The translations under genes were made by a program, and so were the position numbers. The notes beneath the pieces are model-generated. The model ran no database searches. It was given only the letters and a program-made list of their open reading frames with translations, and was not told the origin of the DNA. From a virus, in IMG/VR virus record IMGVR_UViG_3300042558_002835, positions 1 to 24,163 of that record: a stretch of 24,163 nt of DNA. One strand, given 5' to 3'. Position 1 is the first letter of the stretch. Each line of letters begins with the position of its first letter. Of the stretch, positions 21,556-24,163 are shown piece after piece.

Positions 21556-22148
21556 TATAGTTTTTCAGCAATTATTGGTTCTAATTCTTTTAGTTTTGTT
21601 ATTGAAACTTCAGAACTAAGTTTATCATTATAAGTTGTATCATATTTAACAACTTTATCTTTGTAATTAATAATAATATCAGGGTTAGAAGTAACTATTA
21701 AATCTAATTCATCTAATAGTTTATTTTTTGTCACCTCATTATAAAAAAATATTTTTTCTATTAGACAACCAAATTTTGATAAGAAAAATAAAGTTGCTGG
21801 TTTTGATTTTGACATCTCATCAGAAATTATAATAAATTCAACTTTATCTCTTAAATTAATATATAAATCATTTAAATCATTAAATGACGATAATTCAGTT
21901 GAAGGTGAATGACCAAAAATTTCCATAGGGAACTCCTCATACAAAAAACTAAAAAATTCTTCCTTAGATTGAAATGAAAAATGATTGATTAAATCTAACG
22001 TATCTATAGGTTCATTAATTTTGTATTCAAATGGTGTTTCAGACTCAGAATTCTCTAAATTATTATCTATTAAAAATTTTTCGTAAGTTGTTTTAAACTT
22101 ACCTATGGTATCTCTTAATACACCATTAACCTCAATTCCTATCTTCAT
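21555..22148 (-). CDS. HAD-like protein with degenerate catalytic motif I
   Basis: A 197-residue protein with the outline of a small haloacid-dehalogenase-type phosphatase. The N-terminal strand KIGIEVNGVLRDT matches hhhhDxDGxL, but the nucleophile Asp is Glu6 and the second Asp is Asn8. A motif II-like strand VEFIIISDEMSKSKP (about 103-117) with Ser-Asp, a motif III-like Lys in LFFLSKFG, and LDLIVTSNPDIIINYKD as a possible motif IV follow. With Glu in place of Asp and no second Asp, normal phosphatase chemistry is doubtful, so it may bind rather than cleave its ligand. Its start overlaps PhoH by 17 bases. Alternatives are a divergent 5'-nucleotidase or an unrelated Rossmann-like fold. Confidence 0.6.
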   Translation of the reverse strand: MKIGIEVNGVLRDTIGKFKTTYEKFLIDNNLENSESETPFEYKINEPIDTLDLINHFSFQSKEEFFSFLYEEFPMEIFGHSPSTELSSFNDLNDLYINLRDKVEFIIISDEMSKSKPATLFFLSKFGCLIEKIFFYNEVTKNKLLDELDLIVTSNPDIIINYKDKVVKYDTTYNDKLSSEVSITKLKELEPIIAEKL

Positions 22149-22872
22149 ATCTTTTTAAGATTTCAGTAATCAATGGGTTTCTAACAACATCATCATCTCC
22201 AAATTCATGAACACCAATTTCAGAGATATTTTTAAATTTCTCAATAGCGTCCCATAAACCTGAATGTTTTTTATCTTTATATCTGTCAGTTTGCTCCAAG
22301 TCACCTGATATAAAAAATTTACTATCAGTACCAATACGAGTTAATAATAATTTCATTTGTTTTGGTGTAGCATTTTGAGCTTCCTCAAATATTAGAATAG
22401 AATTATCAATGTTCATTCCTCTCATATATGCCAAAGCAAAAACTTCAATAACCTCCATTTGTTTTAATTTTTCTCTTGCCTCTTTACCTATAATCTTATT
22501 TAATAGATAATACGATGGAAAAATATAGGGGTCTAATTTCTCTTCAACATTACCAGGTAAGGAACCAAGTTTTTCCTCAGCTTCAACTGCCGGTCTAACA
22601 ATGATAATTTTTTCGTAAGGAGATGTGTGGTCAGCAATTAAGTCAACCGCAGCTTTCATCGCTATAAAACTTTTACCAACACCTGCAGGACCTGAACAAA
22701 TTGTAATTTGATTTCTAACTAATTTATCGTAATACTCTCGTTGACTTTGAGTTAAGAATTTATCCTTACTCTTTTTAATCATACCACTAATTTGGTCTTT
22801 CTTAGACATTTTTGGTTTAGCATCAGTAGGAATATACTGACCGTCTTTGCTAATTGTTTTTTTTCTTGTCAT
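22132..22872 (-). CDS. phoH: PhoH-like ATPase
   Basis: A 246-residue P-loop ATPase of the PhoH family, common in phages; its exact role in infection is unsettled (phosphate stress, RNA handling). Walker A is GPAGVGKSF (61-69). The family segment IIVRPAVEAEEKLGSLPG (about 90-107) is followed by EEKLDPYIFPSYYLL. Walker B is SILIFEEAQNATP (158-170), and ISGDLEQTDR (188-197) is the sensor-like motif. All key residues are intact and the length is normal for the short phage form, with a basic 45-residue N-terminal extension. Its start overlaps the dehydratase stop by one base (TAATG) and its end overlaps the HAD-like gene, so all three are coupled. Assignment is firm. Confidence 0.93.
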   Translation of the reverse strand: MTRKKTISKDGQYIPTDAKPKMSKKDQISGMIKKSKDKFLTQSQREYYDKLVRNQITICSGPAGVGKSFIAMKAAVDLIADHTSPYEKIIIVRPAVEAEEKLGSLPGNVEEKLDPYIFPSYYLLNKIIGKEAREKLKQMEVIEVFALAYMRGMNIDNSILIFEEAQNATPKQMKLLLTRIGTDSKFFISGDLEQTDRYKDKKHSGLWDAIEKFKNISEIGVHEFGDDDVVRNPLITEILKRYEDRN

Positions 22873-23852
22873 TATTTAATTGTATAATAATCCATCCAGT
22901 AGTCAATCATTTCGTCTAACATCGTTTCAAATGTGTAATCGTGTGACCACCCTGTAGTATTAACTAATTTAGATGAATCACCTTTTAAATCGTGTAATTC
23001 TTCAGGTCTTAGGAACTTTTCATCTTGAGTAACATATTGTTTGTAGTCCAATCCTAACGATGAAAATACATAATCACAAAGTTCACCAACTGAATGAGAT
23101 ATACCTGTCGAACAAACAAAATCATCAGGATTTTCTAATTGTAAAATTTCCCACATTGCTCTAACGTAATCTTTCGCATGTCCCCAGTCTCGTGTTGCAT
23201 CAAGATTACCCAATTTTAATTCATTAGATAGTCCTAATTTAATTTTAACCGCTTCTTTACATACTTTATTGGTCACAAAGTTAGTTCCTCTTCTTGGTGA
23301 TTCGTGGTTAAATAAAATACCGTTGGAAATAAACATACCGTATGAGTTTCTGTAGTTACGACAAATGTTATAACTAAATACTTTAGCACATCCGTATGGA
23401 GAAACAGGATTAAGAGGTGTTGTTTCTCTTTGGTATCCGTCAGAATCAATTGAATTACCAAACATTTCAGATGACGACGCTTGGTAAATTTTAGTATTAG
23501 GTTTTATTAATTTAACAGCCTCTAACAAATTTAAAGTACCTAACCCTGTTACATTTGCGGTATAAATTGGTTGGTCAAATGAAATTCTAACGTGAGACTG
23601 AGCCGCCAAATTATAAATTTCATCAGGATTTGTTTTTTGGATAACAGAAATTAATGACGATAAATCTGTCAAATCGGCATAATGTAATTTAATTTGGTTA
23701 AATATATTATCTAATCTTGAAGTTTGGTTTTCGGCAACGGAATTTCGTTTTAATGTACCATGAACTTCATATCCCTTTTTAATCAAAAATTCAGATAAAT
23801 ACGAACCATCTTGACCATTTATTCCTGTTATTAGTGCGATTTTATTAGACAT
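22872..23852 (-). CDS. gmd: GDP-mannose 4,6-dehydratase
   Basis: This enzyme converts GDP-mannose to GDP-4-keto-6-deoxymannose, the precursor of GDP-fucose, GDP-rhamnose and related sugars. The 326-residue protein has the NAD(P) Rossmann motif GINGQDGS (Gly10, Gly13, Gly16), NLAAQSHVRISF (81-92), and the active-site residues Ser127 and Glu129 in QASSSEMFG, Tyr153 and Lys157 in SPYGCAKVF. It also has the GMD-specific stretches GILFNHESPRRGTNFVTNK (178-196) and LGNLDATRDWGHAKDYVRAM, and RPEELHDLKGDSSK near the end. It is slightly shorter than E. coli Gmd (373) through loss of a C-terminal insertion. No partner reductase or epimerase is visible inside the window. It lies between a partial glycosyltransferase and PhoH in a coupled run. 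Assignment is firm. Confidence 0.95.
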   Translation of the reverse strand: MSNKIALITGINGQDGSYLSEFLIKKGYEVHGTLKRNSVAENQTSRLDNIFNQIKLHYADLTDLSSLISVIQKTNPDEIYNLAAQSHVRISFDQPIYTANVTGLGTLNLLEAVKLIKPNTKIYQASSSEMFGNSIDSDGYQRETTPLNPVSPYGCAKVFSYNICRNYRNSYGMFISNGILFNHESPRRGTNFVTNKVCKEAVKIKLGLSNELKLGNLDATRDWGHAKDYVRAMWEILQLENPDDFVCSTGISHSVGELCDYVFSSLGLDYKQYVTQDEKFLRPEELHDLKGDSSKLVNTTGWSHDYTFETMLDEMIDYWMDYYTIK

Positions 23853-23853
23853 T

Positions 23854-24163
23854 TTAATTTATTTTTTTTTCTTTTATTGTTTTAATAATATATTTGGCAT
23901 TAGCATCAGGACTTAAACATCTTTCATAATAATTCAGATTTTCTTCATATTTTAAATCAATATTAGATGATAATATATTTTTAATAAATTCTTCTGTAAC
24001 TTCAGACCAATCATTAACAAAAATTGCTGTGCTATTTTCGTAAAACCAAGAATTAATTTTATCCTTTGTTATGACAATACATCCTGACCCTAAAGATTCA
24101 CTATAACGAAAAGTTTCGGGGCTCATTCCATTAGGAACTAAACATATTTTAGAGTTTGATAAT
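23854..24163 (-). CDS. Glycosyltransferase, C-terminal part (exostosin-like), 5' partial
   Basis: The frame is open through the right window edge, so the start lies outside; the Met at 24126 is internal. The first visible residues LSNSKICLVPNGMSPETFRY run straight on into SESLGSGCIVIT, which matches the C-terminal donor-binding part of exostosin-like and related GT-B transferases (PxG-x-SxETFRxxE-x-L-x-xGCIPI). The Glu in SESLGSGC would contact the nucleotide sugar. The remainder (ENSTAIFVNDWSEVTEEFIK and a charged tail) is the usual closing helix region. It precedes the GDP-mannose dehydratase by one base, so a sugar pathway continues beyond the window. Acceptor unknown. Confidence 0.75.
   Translation of the reverse strand, partial: LSNSKICLVPNGMSPETFRYSESLGSGCIVITKDKINSWFYENSTAIFVNDWSEVTEEFIKNILSSNIDLKYEENLNYYERCLSPDANAKYIIKTIKEKKIN

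Noticed and set aside
1-24163. tRNA, rRNA, integrase, transposase or attachment site
   Set aside because: None was seen by eye on either strand. tRNAs are hard to exclude without a covariance search, but nearly all bases are taken by credible genes.

Overview
The window looks like part of the genome of a T4-like contractile-tailed phage that infects a member of the Bacteroidota. The phage call rests on a recognisable T4-type head module: terminase large subunit (gp17), portal (gp20), prohead protease (gp21), acidic scaffold (gp22) and major capsid protein (gp23). It is supported by a gp55-like late sigma factor, a gp5-like baseplate hub and a PhoH ATPase. The host call rests on four things: very AT-rich DNA, almost no Shine-Dalgarno sequences before the start codons, one near-perfect Bacteroidota-type promoter (TTTTG, 19 bases, TATGTTTG), and a phage-encoded ribosomal protein bS21 whose N-terminus is of the Bacteroidota type. 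No integrase, rRNA, tRNA, CRISPR array or insertion sequence was seen. No stretch over 300 bases lacks a gene.

Layout. Bases 1-10388 carry the head module on the + strand: gp17 (5' end outside the window), a Pro/Thr-repeat protein with two six-cysteine modules where T4 has its tail sheath and tube genes, gp20, an unrecognised helical protein, an unknown protein, gp21, a DUF4494-like small protein, gp22 and gp23. A bS21 gene sits inside this module on the opposite strand. Strong hairpin terminators lie at 5229-5260, 6891-6918 and 10358-10388.

Bases 10387-13099 hold small genes. Four of them (10683-11420 +, 11417-11662 -, 12136-12579 -, 12581-13099 -) share a short N-terminal helix ending in Leu-x-Glu. 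That is the cleavage rule of the T4 gp21 protease and the format of T4 capsid-targeting peptides, so I propose that they are internal head proteins.

Bases 13096-18651 (-) hold tightly packed structural genes that are probably baseplate or tail parts. Bases 18679-24163 (-) hold an overlapping run: gp55-like sigma, two glycosyltransferases, a small unknown, a HAD-like protein with a degenerate catalytic motif, PhoH, GDP-mannose 4,6-dehydratase and the end of a further glycosyltransferase.

How it works together. The gp55-like factor would switch on the late genes, several of which are preceded by an ATATTTATW motif. gp22 scaffolds gp23 on the gp20 portal, gp21 matures the head, and gp17 packages DNA. 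The sugar genes could make a 6-deoxy sugar and attach it to a virion protein, DNA or the host surface. The bS21 homologue could change start-site choice on host ribosomes.
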